Source: CAVQFB01 sp963711675 (GTDB lineage: Bacteria > Acidobacteriota > Terriglobia > Terriglobales > Acidobacteriaceae). From it: 64,000 nucleotides of DNA. The notes beneath the pieces were generated by a model. That model was given only the letters and a program-made list of their open reading frames with translations, ran no database searches and was not told the DNA's origin. Shown here one piece after another: positions 41,160 to 50,360 of this stretch. Location: contig CAVQFB010000001.1 of assembly GCA_963711675.1 (NCBI GenBank), forward strand, positions 153,525 to 217,524, given 5' to 3'. The stretch's first letter is position 1. The number at the start of each line of letters is the position of its first letter. Made by a program: the position numbers and the translations under genes.

Positions 41160-42893
41160 ATGCTGATCCTGGGCCTCAACATGTTCCATGCGGATGCTTC
41201 CGCAGCGATCGTCCGGGACGGTGAAGCTGTTTTTGCCATCGCCGAGGAGCGCCTGAACCGGCGCAAGCACTACGGTGGATTTCCAGCGCTTGCGGTGAAA
41301 GCATGTCTTGACTTCGTCGGGGCCAAGATCAGCGACATCGATCACGTGGCGATTGGTCAGGATCGTGACGCGAACCTTGCGAAAAAAGTCCAGTACGCAC
41401 TTTCCAATCCCGCAAAAATACTGAACTTCATCCGTCTCCGCCAGCGGAAACAGGCGGTACGGAACATCAGATCTCTGCTCGTGAAGGCTCTGGATGTCGA
41501 TCCGGAGCTGCTTCGATTTCAGGAAAATTATCTCGAACATCATATCGCTCACATCGCCAGCGCGTACTACTGTTCACCTTGGGACAAAGCGGCAGGCTTC
41601 AGCTACGACGGGTCAGGCGACTTTGTATCGACGATGATGGCGCGGTGCGAAGGCAACGACATTGAGGTCCTGGAACGCGTCTTTCTACCTCATTCGCTGG
41701 GCAGCTTCTACACCATGGTCTGCGAATTCATCGGATACAAGAAGTACGGTGACGAGGGTAAAGTCATGGGCCTGGCGCCTTATGGCAAGCCTGATTATTC
41801 CGACCAGTTCCGAGACATCGTGAGACCGAAGGACGGAAGTTTCCAGCTGAACCTCAAGTACTTCCAGCCGCTGGGTAGCAATCAGGGAATGCGGGTGTTA
41901 TCGGATGGTACGGTTCTGCTGGAGCGGCATTTCTCCGATCAGATGACGAAGCATTTCGGAGAACCTCGAGAACCCCACAGTGAAATCACTCAGCGTGACA
42001 TGGACCTGTCCTATGCCATGCAGGCGAACTTCGAAGAAGCGTTCTTTCATCTCTTGAATGCGTTGCATCGGCGAGTGCCGCTCGAGAATCTGGCGATTGC
42101 GGGCGGTTGTGCACTGAACAGTGTTGCGAATGGCAAGCTTTTTTCCCGAACGCCGTTTCGCCAAACCTGGATTCAGCCTGCCGCAGGCGACGAAGGTCTG
42201 GCCGTGGGTGCGGCCTTGCACACGTATCACTCCGTGCTGAAGCAGCCTCGCCGGTTTGAGTTGAAGAACTCCTATCTCGGACCTGAATTCGCGGACGCAC
42301 AAATCGAAGGAGACCTGCGGAAGGCCAATCTGCGATACCGCCGATTGGATCGCGAACCTCTGCTCGAGGCGGTTGCGCAGCAGATCGCAGATGGAAACGT
42401 GGTCGGGTGGTTTCAGGGGCGAATGGAGTGGGGACCGCGGGCGCTGGGGAACCGTTCCATTCTGGCGCATCCCGGACGGCCCGATATGAAAGACGTCCTT
42501 AACGCGCGCATCAAGCATCGCGAGTGGTTTCGGCCTTTTGCGCCCTCGATTCTTGTCGAGCATCAGAGCGAATATTTCGAGCACGATCATCCGTCGCCTT
42601 TCATGTTGCACGTCTACAAAATTCGTCCCGAGAAGCGAAAAGAACTTTGTGCCGTGAATCACGTCGACGATACGGGCCGCTTGCAGACGGTAGCGCGTGA
42701 CGAAAATCCGCTTTATTACGATTTGATCAAGGCTTTTCAGCGCCAGACCGGCATTCCGGTGGTCCTGAACACGAGCTTCAATGAGAACGAACCCATCGTG
42801 TGTGCTCCAGTGGAGGCGATTGACTGTTTCCAGCGCACGCGGATGGACGTGTTGGCGATTGGTCCTTTTCTGGCCTTAAAGTCGGAGAACTGA
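41160..42893 (+). CDS. O-carbamoyltransferase (NodU/CmcH/TobZ family)
   Basis: A 577-residue enzyme that transfers a carbamoyl group from carbamoyl phosphate through carbamoyl-AMP to a hydroxyl. The N-terminal Kae1-like domain has LEHHIAHIASAYYC (about 125-138), YDGSGDF (about 149-155) and EGKVMGLAPYG (about 200-210); GGCALNSVANGKL and WGPRALGNRSILAHP follow, and the C-terminal domain has NTSFNENEPIV. All family motifs are present. In this locus it most likely carbamoylates a sugar of the repeat unit; acceptor unknown. 2 nt before the next gene. Confidence 0.92.
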   Translation: MLILGLNMFHADASAAIVRDGEAVFAIAEERLNRRKHYGGFPALAVKACLDFVGAKISDIDHVAIGQDRDANLAKKVQYALSNPAKILNFIRLRQRKQAVRNIRSLLVKALDVDPELLRFQENYLEHHIAHIASAYYCSPWDKAAGFSYDGSGDFVSTMMARCEGNDIEVLERVFLPHSLGSFYTMVCEFIGYKKYGDEGKVMGLAPYGKPDYSDQFRDIVRPKDGSFQLNLKYFQPLGSNQGMRVLSDGTVLLERHFSDQMTKHFGEPREPHSEITQRDMDLSYAMQANFEEAFFHLLNALHRRVPLENLAIAGGCALNSVANGKLFSRTPFRQTWIQPAAGDEGLAVGAALHTYHSVLKQPRRFELKNSYLGPEFADAQIEGDLRKANLRYRRLDREPLLEAVAQQIADGNVVGWFQGRMEWGPRALGNRSILAHPGRPDMKDVLNARIKHREWFRPFAPSILVEHQSEYFEHDHPSPFMLHVYKIRPEKRKELCAVNHVDDTGRLQTVARDENPLYYDLIKAFQRQTGIPVVLNTSFNENEPIVCAPVEAIDCFQRTRMDVLAIGPFLALKSEN

Positions 42894-42895
42894 GA

Positions 42896-43981
42896 ATGTC
42901 TGCCCAACCGATCGGTGCCGTTGCCCCGGTGTTACGAACGCGATTCCAGTTGTCGAGGGTTGGCACTTTTCCGGGGCTCAGAGCCTTGGCGTGGGACAAG
43001 AACGTGTTGTATGCATCCAGGGGCTACACGCTGCTGTGCGCCACGCCCGATGAGGCGGGCGTCGACTGGAAGGAAGTGGGGTCTTTCTCTCCCGCTTGGT
43101 GGCGAAAAATCAGTTCCGCTGCGAAGATTACTTATCGGTTGGTGCGCGACGGTTTCCACGCTCTAGCCGTACTTCCCTCGGGACATCTGATTGCAGCGGT
43201 GCCGGGTGCGATCGCAACGTTGGCGCCCGGCGAGAGGGAGTTTCGAATCTCACACCCGTTGCTTCGCGGTGGCCGACCCTTGCACATAACAGCTGTTCCC
43301 GGCGGGCGCATCTTCTGGGGGGAATACTTCGACAACGCCGAGCGCGACGAAGTCTACATCTATGCATCGGGAGATCAGGGAGCGACGTGGGAAGTCGCCT
43401 ATACATTCCCGAAGCATGCCGTCCGCCATGTCCACAATGTCGTCTACGACGAGTGGCAGAAATGTCTTTGGGTGCTGACCGGGGATGTAGGCGCGGAGTG
43501 CCGTATTCTGCGCGCTTCGTGCGATTTCAAGAGTGTCGAAGTTGTCATGTCCGGAAATCAACAGGCGCGTGCCGTGGCGATGGTGCCAACGGAATCGGGA
43601 CTGTATTTCTCGACTGATACGCCGCTGGAAAGGAACTTTATTTATTTCATGGACCGAGCGGGGCACCTTTCCCGCCTCGCCCCATTGGCCAGTTCTTCTA
43701 TCTACGGGTGCCGGCTTGGCGATTCCACGTTCTTTGCAACCATGGCGGAGCCCAGTGAGGTGAACCCCACCGACCACGTGGCTCTCTATGGAAGCGCTGA
43801 CGGTGTGGATTGGACTGCCCTGGGCGAGTGGAGAAAAGACAGTTGGCCGATGAAGTTCTTCCAGTATGGCAACGTTTTTCTTCCTGACGGCACAAATACC
43901 ACCGATCTGCTCGCGCTCTCAACGATCGCGGTTCACGGTGCGGACATGGAACTGTCGCTTTGGCGCGTTGCGACGAAGTAA
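42896..43981 (+). CDS. Orphan beta-propeller-like protein in EPS operon
   Basis: A 361-residue protein I cannot assign. Repeating beta-strand patterns with Asp-box-like segments (GDQGATWEVAYTF, about 160-172, and SADGVDWTALGEW, about 299-311) suggest a sialidase/BNR-type propeller, but no catalytic residues of a known family are evident and there is no signal peptide. It begins 2 nt after the carbamoyltransferase and ends shortly before the C5-epimerase, so it may act on the same glycan. Confidence 0.55.
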   Translation: MSAQPIGAVAPVLRTRFQLSRVGTFPGLRALAWDKNVLYASRGYTLLCATPDEAGVDWKEVGSFSPAWWRKISSAAKITYRLVRDGFHALAVLPSGHLIAAVPGAIATLAPGEREFRISHPLLRGGRPLHITAVPGGRIFWGEYFDNAERDEVYIYASGDQGATWEVAYTFPKHAVRHVHNVVYDEWQKCLWVLTGDVGAECRILRASCDFKSVEVVMSGNQQARAVAMVPTESGLYFSTDTPLERNFIYFMDRAGHLSRLAPLASSSIYGCRLGDSTFFATMAEPSEVNPTDHVALYGSADGVDWTALGEWRKDSWPMKFFQYGNVFLPDGTNTTDLLALSTIAVHGADMELSLWRVATK

Positions 43982-43999
43982 TGCCTGTGGTTCCTCCAA

Positions 44000-44030
44000 C
44001 CGGAGCGCGTCATTTCCCATGCTATAGTCC
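44000..44030 (+). promoter_or_regulatory. Possible extended -10 promoter before the C5-epimerase gene
   Basis: TGcTATAGT (44020-44028) is a good extended -10; the -35 region is poor. The start codon is 29 nt further on, so a short leader would result. It sits in the 76-nt gap after the propeller-like gene, next to a CTCC-AACC-GGAG repeat (43994-44005). Confidence 0.35.
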
Positions 44031-44057
44031 GAAAAGTTTCAATGTCCCAAGCTGAGA

Positions 44058-45038
44058 ATGCCTTTCAGTAGCCGCATCTCATACTATCGCCGTATTGCGC
44101 AAGCTTATCTGCTGCCTGGTCCCAGCCAACTAACTTTCTGGCACGAGACGCCTCAGATCAATCCTGATTTGCGAGTGAATCAGCTGGGGCCTTACTACAT
44201 GCTTTTCTCGCAGAAAGCAGATTACGCCGGTCCGCACGACGCGGGCGGCATTCCCATGCTCGACTACCGCGGTGAGATTGGTCTGCAATATAACCCAATC
44301 GCGATCGCGCAGTGGGGGTTAGGAAATTACAACCTCTATCGAGGAAGCGGAGACGCTGATCGTCGCATGAAGTTTCTCGAGGCTAGTGACTGGCTTTGTG
44401 ATCACCTCGAGCACAACAAATTTGGCGTCTGGGCCTGGCAGCATCACTTCGATTGGGAGTATCGCAGCCGCCTGAAGGCCCCGTGGTATTCAGGACTCGC
44501 GCAGGGGCAGGGAATCTCGCTACTCCTGCGTGCCTATCGTGAGACCGGGCACCATGACTACCTGAAAGCCGCACTGTGCGCGTATGCCGCCTTCCTGAAG
44601 CCCGTCGAAGAGGGCGGTGCCATGTTCCAGGATGAGCGCGGAGATACCTGGATTGAGGAGTACATCGTCCGGCCGCCCACGCATATTCTGAACGGATTTC
44701 TTTGGGCGATATGGGGAATCTACGATTACTTGCTGCTTACGCAGGAAGACTCTGCAAGAGAACTTTTTATCCGGACGACTCGAACCGTCCTGAATAATCT
44801 GCATCGCTACGATTTCGGATTCTGGTCTCTCTACGAGCAATCCGGAACACGGCTGCGCATGCTGGCGAGTCCGTTCTACCACCGGCTGCACGTCGTTCAA
44901 TTGCGAATCATGTACAGGCTGAGTGGGGAAGAGAAGTTCCTCGCATACGCAGATAAGTGGGAACACTATGCGCACAGTCACGTGAAACGCGCCTGCGCAT
45001 TGTTCTACAAGAGCGCGTTCAAGCTTTGCTATTACTAG
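44058..45038 (+). CDS. D-glucuronyl C5-epimerase, catalytic domain (heparosan-epimerase family)
   Basis: A 326-residue protein equivalent to the C-terminal catalytic domain of glucuronyl C5-epimerases. Signatures: PWYSGLAQGQGISLLLRAY (about 141-159), THILNGFLWAIWGIYDY (about 207-223), and FYHRLHVVQLRIMYRLSG (about 273-290). Known members convert D-GlcA to L-IdoA in heparan/heparosan chains. The bacterial protein has no signal peptide, so it would act in the cytosol on the nascent unit or a nucleotide-linked sugar. It lies between the carbamoyltransferase module and a GT4. The 5-epimerised residue in this polymer is inferred. Confidence 0.82.
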   Translation: MPFSSRISYYRRIAQAYLLPGPSQLTFWHETPQINPDLRVNQLGPYYMLFSQKADYAGPHDAGGIPMLDYRGEIGLQYNPIAIAQWGLGNYNLYRGSGDADRRMKFLEASDWLCDHLEHNKFGVWAWQHHFDWEYRSRLKAPWYSGLAQGQGISLLLRAYRETGHHDYLKAALCAYAAFLKPVEEGGAMFQDERGDTWIEEYIVRPPTHILNGFLWAIWGIYDYLLLTQEDSARELFIRTTRTVLNNLHRYDFGFWSLYEQSGTRLRMLASPFYHRLHVVQLRIMYRLSGEEKFLAYADKWEHYAHSHVKRACALFYKSAFKLCYY

Positions 45039-45045
45039 GTTCTCG

Positions 45046-46317
45046 GTGAAGATTCTTTACGTCTCACAATATTTTCCGCCGGAGATGGGAGCCCCTGCCG
45101 CCCGCGTCGCGGAATTGGCGCGGCATTGGGTGCGGGCTGGACACGAAGTTACGGTGCTCACCGGCTTTCCCAATCACCCGACAGGAGTCGTTGCATCCAA
45201 ATATCGCAGACACTTTCGCACAGGTTTTATGAGGGAAGAGTTCTCCGGAGCGGAGGTTATTCGCACCTGGCTTTTGCCTCTGCCGAATAGAAAGGCGTAT
45301 GAGCGCATCTTGAATTACGGGTCGTTTTGCGCGTCTGCCGCGCTGGCTGGAATGTTTGTCGATCGTCCGGATGTAGTCATCGCCACATCGCCACAGCTGC
45401 TAGTCGGGCTCTCGGGACGCTGGATTGCGCGGTGGAAGCGTGTGCCATTCGTTTTTGAAGTAAGAGATCTCTGGCCGGAATCGTTGGTGGCGGTGGGCAT
45501 GGGAAGTGATTCTTCCCTGTTTCATCGGGGCCTGGCACGCGTTGCGGGGTACCTTTATAAACATTCCAGCCGCATTGTGGTTGTGAGTCCGGCATTCAAG
45601 CAGCACCTTAACCATCACCGGCAAATCAGCCCGCACAAGATCTCAGTGATCGAAAACGGCGTCGAGACGGACCTGTTCCAACCCAAGCCGTCTCAGGCAG
45701 ACAAAATCCGAACGTCACTGGGTGCACACGACCGTTTCGTGGTCAGCTATATCGGCACCGTGGGGATGGCCCACGGACTGGATACGATACTGGAATCGGC
45801 GGAGACGCTCCAGACGACGGCGCCAAATGTGCTGTTCCTGCTCATTGGGGAAGGTGCCGACAAAGATCGTGTGAAGTGCCAAGCTGCCGGCCGCGGGCTC
45901 AAGAACGTGATCTTCCTCGACGAGCAACCGCGCGAAAGAGTTCCAGACTTCATTTCCGCGTCGGATGTCTGCCTGGTTCCGCTTAAGAAGGCTGAGCTCT
46001 TCAAAACGGTGATTCCCACGAAACTGCTGGAGTTCATGGCTTGCGCCCGCCCCGTGATTCTAGGCGTCGAAGGCGAAGCCAGGAAGATTGTGGAGAGCGC
46101 GCAGGCAGGACTGGCAGTGGAACCTGAAAATCCTTCCGAGCTCGTCGAAGCGATCCTGCGACTGATGGCGACTCCAGAGTTGTCCGCCACCTTAGGCAGG
46201 AATGGAAGGCGCCACATTCTGGAAAATTTCTCGCGCAAGCAAAAAGCGGCAGAGTATCTAAATGTTCTCGAAGGGGTAATGGGGGCCAGAGCCGCACGAG
46301 CGGCCGCCGCAGCCTGA
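45046..46317 (+). CDS. Glycosyltransferase family 4, WbuB-like
   Basis: A 423-residue GT-B enzyme with GTG start 7 nt after the epimerase gene. LYVSQYFPPEMGAPAARVAE (4-23) and VFEVRDLWPESLVAVGMG (about 140-157) are signatures of the WbuB/WcaI branch, and VIPTKLLEFMACARPVIL (about 324-341) is the donor-binding end. That branch often adds L-fucosamine or another aminosugar to polyprenyl-linked glycans, but specificity here is open. Last plus-strand gene before the convergent Wza-type gene. Confidence 0.87.
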   Translation: MKILYVSQYFPPEMGAPAARVAELARHWVRAGHEVTVLTGFPNHPTGVVASKYRRHFRTGFMREEFSGAEVIRTWLLPLPNRKAYERILNYGSFCASAALAGMFVDRPDVVIATSPQLLVGLSGRWIARWKRVPFVFEVRDLWPESLVAVGMGSDSSLFHRGLARVAGYLYKHSSRIVVVSPAFKQHLNHHRQISPHKISVIENGVETDLFQPKPSQADKIRTSLGAHDRFVVSYIGTVGMAHGLDTILESAETLQTTAPNVLFLLIGEGADKDRVKCQAAGRGLKNVIFLDEQPRERVPDFISASDVCLVPLKKAELFKTVIPTKLLEFMACARPVILGVEGEARKIVESAQAGLAVEPENPSELVEAILRLMATPELSATLGRNGRRHILENFSRKQKAAEYLNVLEGVMGARAARAAAAA

Positions 46318-46325
46318 CCTTTGCG

Positions 46326-47345
46326 TTATGGGTGTGCGGCCACGATGGTCAGGGCGGTTGCGGCCTGCATAACCGCGTCTACTCCGCGATAAGCCGCACT
46401 CTTTCCCGCGCTCGAAGGAACGAAGAGAATGTCATCCGCGCTCATGGGCAGGTCCTGTGTTTTGGCCTGCAGAATCTTCTTGAGTGGGATGTTTTCCTCG
46501 TGCATTCCCGCGGGCGTCTTCCTGATGATCCGGGCAGCGTTCAGCTTGGCAGTCCGGTTCGTCCCGCCAGCCATGGCAATCGCCTGAAGTACGGTAATGC
46601 CGTCACTGTCCATGACAAAACCGCTAGGCCGTCCGACATCGCCGACGACATAGACGATCCCCGCGCGCGAGACAACGATGGTGTCTCCGGGAGCGATATC
46701 GACATTGTCCGACGTGCTGCTCTCCAGTTGACGCGGGAGATGAACCTTAATGGGAGAGACTGTTTTGTCGCGACGTGTGATGGTGACGACCTTCCCAGCT
46801 TTGTCGGTGAACCCGCCGGCCGCTGAAATGACATCGAAGAGCCGGCGTTCTCCCGTTACGGGGTAGATGCCGGGCCGGACCACTTCGCCGAGCAACGTCA
46901 CACCTTGCGATGTGTACTCATTGATGAAAAGCGTGACATGCGGGTTCTTAACAAACCCTCCGTCAGAGAGTTTCTGCTCGATGAGTTTCTGCGCTGCTTC
47001 GAGCGTGAGACCTCCGACATGAACGTAGTCCACGAGCGGAAGGTATAGATCACCGGCACCACTAACCCGGGCTTTCGTGTTCAGTTCCGGCACGCCATAG
47101 ACGCTCAATTCGAGCAGATCCCCCGGGCCGAGCTTGAGAGTGGAAACGTCTGGAGAAGAGGTGACGGGTAGCGGACCCGCGTTGGATGGTCCAGTCAAAG
47201 TCGAGGATTGAGCTGGAGCACTTGCCGCAGTGGGCGACGCTTGCTGCGCCCGAACGTCAAGATCGAAAACTGTGGTCGCCAGCAGTAAAAGAGCAACCAT
47301 GGCCAAGTAATGCTCTTTGGACAAGCGTCTTCCGCCAGACCACAT
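46326..47345 (-). CDS. Wza-type polysaccharide export protein
   Basis: A 339-residue exported protein with an N-terminal hydrophobic signal (about 14-33). The Poly_export domain runs about 70-142 (LGPGDLLELSVYGVPEL); two SLBB domains follow at about 148-225 and 229-310, with GEVVRPGIYPVTGERRLFDV and GDVGRPSGFVMDSDGITVLQ. It should form the outer-membrane/periplasmic export channel for the polymer and work with the BY-kinase at 6.5-8.9 kb. No lipobox cysteine is visible, unlike Wza. It diverges from the initiating transferase gene. Confidence 0.88.
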   Translation of the reverse strand: MWSGGRRLSKEHYLAMVALLLLATTVFDLDVRAQQASPTAASAPAQSSTLTGPSNAGPLPVTSSPDVSTLKLGPGDLLELSVYGVPELNTKARVSGAGDLYLPLVDYVHVGGLTLEAAQKLIEQKLSDGGFVKNPHVTLFINEYTSQGVTLLGEVVRPGIYPVTGERRLFDVISAAGGFTDKAGKVVTITRRDKTVSPIKVHLPRQLESSTSDNVDIAPGDTIVVSRAGIVYVVGDVGRPSGFVMDSDGITVLQAIAMAGGTNRTAKLNAARIIRKTPAGMHEENIPLKKILQAKTQDLPMSADDILFVPSSAGKSAAYRGVDAVMQAATALTIVAAHP

Positions 47346-47516
47346 CGCTAGACCCCTCTAATTTTTCTGTAAGAAAGCCGAGTCTAGCACAGCGTGTTGC
47401 CTACGTCGGGGCTCCCGCAAAGCAGGTGTCTTAAGCGGCAACTATCTGGCCAGGCGTTTTCATTAGGGAACCATGAGAGAGAATAGCGCCGTTTTTTTCG
47501 ACGTCATATAGTAACT

Positions 47517-47560
47517 AAAGAAAGCATTTTCTTTGGGTCTTCGTGCGGAAGACTGCACGA
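47517..47560 (+). promoter_or_regulatory. RNA hairpins upstream of the WecA-like gene, possible pseudoknot
   Basis: AAAGAAA-GCAT-TTTCTTT (47517-47534) is a perfect 7-bp hairpin. Next, GTCTTC (47537-47542) pairs with GAAGAC (47548-47553), while TCGTGC (47541-47546) can instead pair with GCACGA (47555-47560). The two are mutually exclusive or an H-type pseudoknot. They end about 37 nt before the start codon and could be a post-transcriptional switch; no known class is recognised. Confidence 0.35.
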
Positions 47561-47597
47561 GAGGGGCTTACATTGCGAGACGCGGTGATGCCCTGAA

Positions 47598-49202
47598 TTG
47601 GTTCAGGCAACCGCGCTGCGCAAGGGGGGCTGGTTGGCAGTCTTTTATCTGGGAATCTTTGTACTGTCACTGACACTCTCGTTTGTACTGACTCGCTATG
47701 TGCGAAACCTGGCGAGTGCGCGCGGGTGGCTGGCCTTACCTTCGTTCGCACGCCACGTCCATGAAACGCCACTTCCGCGGTTGGGTGGCGTAGCGATTTT
47801 TCTGGCGTTTCTCCTTAGCGTGGCCACCGCCGCGCTCTTAGGCTGCGTACTTCAAAAGCTGGACTTCGGTTTTTCCATCCGTGCTCTCGTCACGATTCTT
47901 CTTCCCGGGTTACTGATATTTCTGCTGGGTGTCTACGACGACATGTGCGCGGTGGGACCGTATGTCAAGTTCGCGATCCAGGCGGTGGCAGGCGCGATGC
48001 TCTTTCTGGGAGGGCTGCGCGTCTCCGATCTCCCGGTGTTTTTTGGATCTCACCAGTTTCCCTGGTATGTAGGACTGCCACTGACTATCCTTTGGGTTCT
48101 GGCCATCACCAACGCTTTCAACCTGATTGATGGGCTCGACGGATTGGCTGCAGGGTCGGCCTTGTTCTCTACCCTGGTGGTGTTTGTGGTCGCGCTGCTG
48201 AGCGGGTCGTCGCTGGTTTGCCTGCTGACCATTGCACTGGCGGGCGCGATTCTTGGATTCCTTCGATTCAACTTCAACCCGGCGACAATTTTTCTGGGAG
48301 ACTGCGGCAGTCTCTTTATCGGATTTCTGCTAAGCGCCCTGGCGCTGGAAGGCGCACAGAAAGCGCCTACGATTATCGCGGTTGCGATTCCCGTGGTTTC
48401 GTTTGGTCTGCCGATCCTGGAGACCGCGCTTTCGCTGCTTCGCCGGCTTCTCAGCGGCAGACCCCTGTTCACGGCCGATCGGGAACACATTCACCACAAA
48501 TTGCTGCAACTTGGGCTGTCGCATCGCCAAGTCGTGATTGTTCTCTATGCTGTCTCCGCGCTGTTCGCGTTGCTGAGCCTGTTCCTGCTTTGGCCGACCG
48601 GCAGTTCGCTGGGGCTGGTACTCGCCGTCCTGGGAACCGGAATTTGGATGGGCGTGCAGCATCTGGGATACATCGAGTTCGGGGAACTCCGACGGGTCGC
48701 GCAACGAACCATGGAGCAGCGTCAGATTTTCATCAACAATCTGGCGATACGCAGAGCGACTGAGGAACTGAAAGTGGCCCGCAGCTACGAGCAGTTGTGC
48801 CAAATATTGGTGGCTGCTTTCAGCACGAATGACTTCGATGGATTCGACCTGAATGTGAAGCTTTCGCCCAGCGAGCGTTCCATGGTTGACTTTCTTCACA
48901 TCCGCCGTCCCCAGCGCGATGAGATTTCGTTTGTCTGGACCCGGTCGTCGTCCGCCACTTTGCGCGAGGGAATGGCGTGGAATCTTGCGTTGGATCTGAT
49001 GACTACGTCCAGCCGGAAGCGCGGCACGCTAACCATTCGCCGCTTGTACACACAACGTGATTTGCAACTGGATCTAAACCTGCTGACTTCGGTTTTTCCA
49101 GTCGCTTTGGCGGATGCGTTGGATCGGGCGCTTGATCGATCGATGGAAGACGCCGCCCGCCCCGACAAGAATCTTCCTCTTGTTGCTGCCGCGGCGAGCT
49201 AG
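47598..49202 (+). CDS. Undecaprenyl-phosphate sugar-1-P transferase (WecA/MraY family) with C-terminal extension
   Basis: A 534-residue protein with TTG start. The membrane part (about 10-350) has about eleven helices and the family loops: DDMCAVGPYVKF (about 114-125), NAFNLIDGLDGLAAG (172-186), FLGDCGSLFIGF (about 232-243) and DREHIHHKLLQLGLS (294-308). It should transfer HexNAc-1-P onto undecaprenyl phosphate, the first step of the repeat unit. Residues about 360-534 form an extra cytosolic region (ATEELKVARSYEQLCQILVA) with no family I can name; it may sense or bind a partner. It diverges from the Wza-type gene. Confidence 0.85.
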   Translation: MVQATALRKGGWLAVFYLGIFVLSLTLSFVLTRYVRNLASARGWLALPSFARHVHETPLPRLGGVAIFLAFLLSVATAALLGCVLQKLDFGFSIRALVTILLPGLLIFLLGVYDDMCAVGPYVKFAIQAVAGAMLFLGGLRVSDLPVFFGSHQFPWYVGLPLTILWVLAITNAFNLIDGLDGLAAGSALFSTLVVFVVALLSGSSLVCLLTIALAGAILGFLRFNFNPATIFLGDCGSLFIGFLLSALALEGAQKAPTIIAVAIPVVSFGLPILETALSLLRRLLSGRPLFTADREHIHHKLLQLGLSHRQVVIVLYAVSALFALLSLFLLWPTGSSLGLVLAVLGTGIWMGVQHLGYIEFGELRRVAQRTMEQRQIFINNLAIRRATEELKVARSYEQLCQILVAAFSTNDFDGFDLNVKLSPSERSMVDFLHIRRPQRDEISFVWTRSSSATLREGMAWNLALDLMTTSSRKRGTLTIRRLYTQRDLQLDLNLLTSVFPVALADALDRALDRSMEDAARPDKNLPLVAAAAS

Positions 49203-49402
49203 TTGTCAGTCGTCCCGTTCCCGGAATCTCTTCGACGATCCGATTTTTGCGCTCCCTACGTGGGGCGCCGTCATCGCGTCGAGTCTGCGCGCGTATTTAC
49301 TCTCACTTATCCACAGCTTGAACCACTGCCGTTACTTCTGCGCGGTCTCTGATCAAATTATTTTTCTAATTCTTCATAAACTCTCGGAAGGAAATGATCG
49401 AG

Positions 49403-50236
49403 ATGATAGGCCGCATCACCGCCCGCGACGTGAGCTTCCTCTCCATGCAGTCAGCAGTCTTTTGCGTGCAATGTGAGCTGATCAGCGAGAACAACACGCC
49501 ACAGTGCCTGGCATGCGGAAGCCAGGCCGTGTTGAGTCTGTCTCGGGTACTGGGAGGGTCACTGCGCGGGCAGGCGACCGCCCGCCTTATCGCGGATGCT
49601 GAGCTCGACCGGCTGGTGCGGGAGTTGCTTCGCGCGGTTCCGCAACCGGCAGAAATCGGTTCTGAAGATCCCACTCATGTTGGGGGCAACGTGCATGAGT
49701 TCGGCCGCCATCACCTGCGCACACGGCCCGGATTGAGCCACGGAAACGAAAATTTTGCGGCTCGGGGCGCCGCTCCTGATTTCGAGATTCAGTCGGCGGA
49801 AGTTCTCGAGCCGGGCATCAGTATTATGGCGGAGCGGGCCCAGGTGCTCACAGGGGCTACAGGGGCCGCCATAGCGTTACGGCAGGGCAACGAGATTGTC
49901 TGTCGAGCTCGTGCTGGCCGCACAGCGCCAGACCTGGGGGTCCGCCTCCAGACCAATACCGGGCTTTCGGCGGAGTGCGTCCGCCGAGGAGAGGTGTTGC
50001 TTTGCCACGATGCGGAAGACAATCCGCAGGTGGACCTTGCCAGTTGCCGCCGGCTGGGTGTGCGCTCCATCCTGGTCGCCCCATTGAAGCATTTCCGCAG
50101 GACTCTCGGAGTCTTTGAGGTCCTCTCCGCTTCGCCGCATGCTTTTGACCAGCGGGATGCCGCGACGATGCAACTGCTGTCCAGCCTCATGGTGGCGGCC
50201 ATTTCGCGGCTCTCAGCGCTGAAACCCGCCGTCTGA
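49403..50236 (+). CDS. Zinc-ribbon plus GAF-domain protein
   Basis: 277 residues from ATG 49403, chosen because GGAAGGAA lies 9 nt upstream; ATG 49394 touches that site. The N-terminus carries CVQC and CLAC about 10 residues apart (Cys21, 24, 35, 38), a likely zinc ribbon. The C-terminal GAF domain (about 142-272) has GAAIALRQGNEIVCRARAG, ECVRRGEVLLCHDAED and CRRLGVRSILVAPL. Three cysteines in the GAF domain are shared with the other two GAF proteins in this window. Probably a soluble cytosolic sensor; ligand unknown. Confidence 0.75.
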   Translation: MIGRITARDVSFLSMQSAVFCVQCELISENNTPQCLACGSQAVLSLSRVLGGSLRGQATARLIADAELDRLVRELLRAVPQPAEIGSEDPTHVGGNVHEFGRHHLRTRPGLSHGNENFAARGAAPDFEIQSAEVLEPGISIMAERAQVLTGATGAAIALRQGNEIVCRARAGRTAPDLGVRLQTNTGLSAECVRRGEVLLCHDAEDNPQVDLASCRRLGVRSILVAPLKHFRRTLGVFEVLSASPHAFDQRDAATMQLLSSLMVAAISRLSALKPAV

Positions 50237-50360
50237 AGCGGGATACGCGCCAGACTTAACCCAGAGAAACATGTCTGTCTTGTAACAGATTGAGGCCAAG
50301 GCCGATCGCCCGCAACCTGCACTGTTGAAATTCCATCCGCTCGGGTTAATATGTCTGTCG

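Noticed and set aside
41128..41166. Mini-ORF MSLRKRKSRRGC overlapping the carbamoyltransferase start
   Set aside because: No well-spaced Shine-Dalgarno; overlapping start in another frame is probably accidental.
49307..49315. Perfect DnaA box TTATCCACA beside an AT-rich stretch
   Set aside because: A single box, without clustered copies or dnaA/dnaN/gidA neighbours, so no origin can be supported; chance occurrence is likely.
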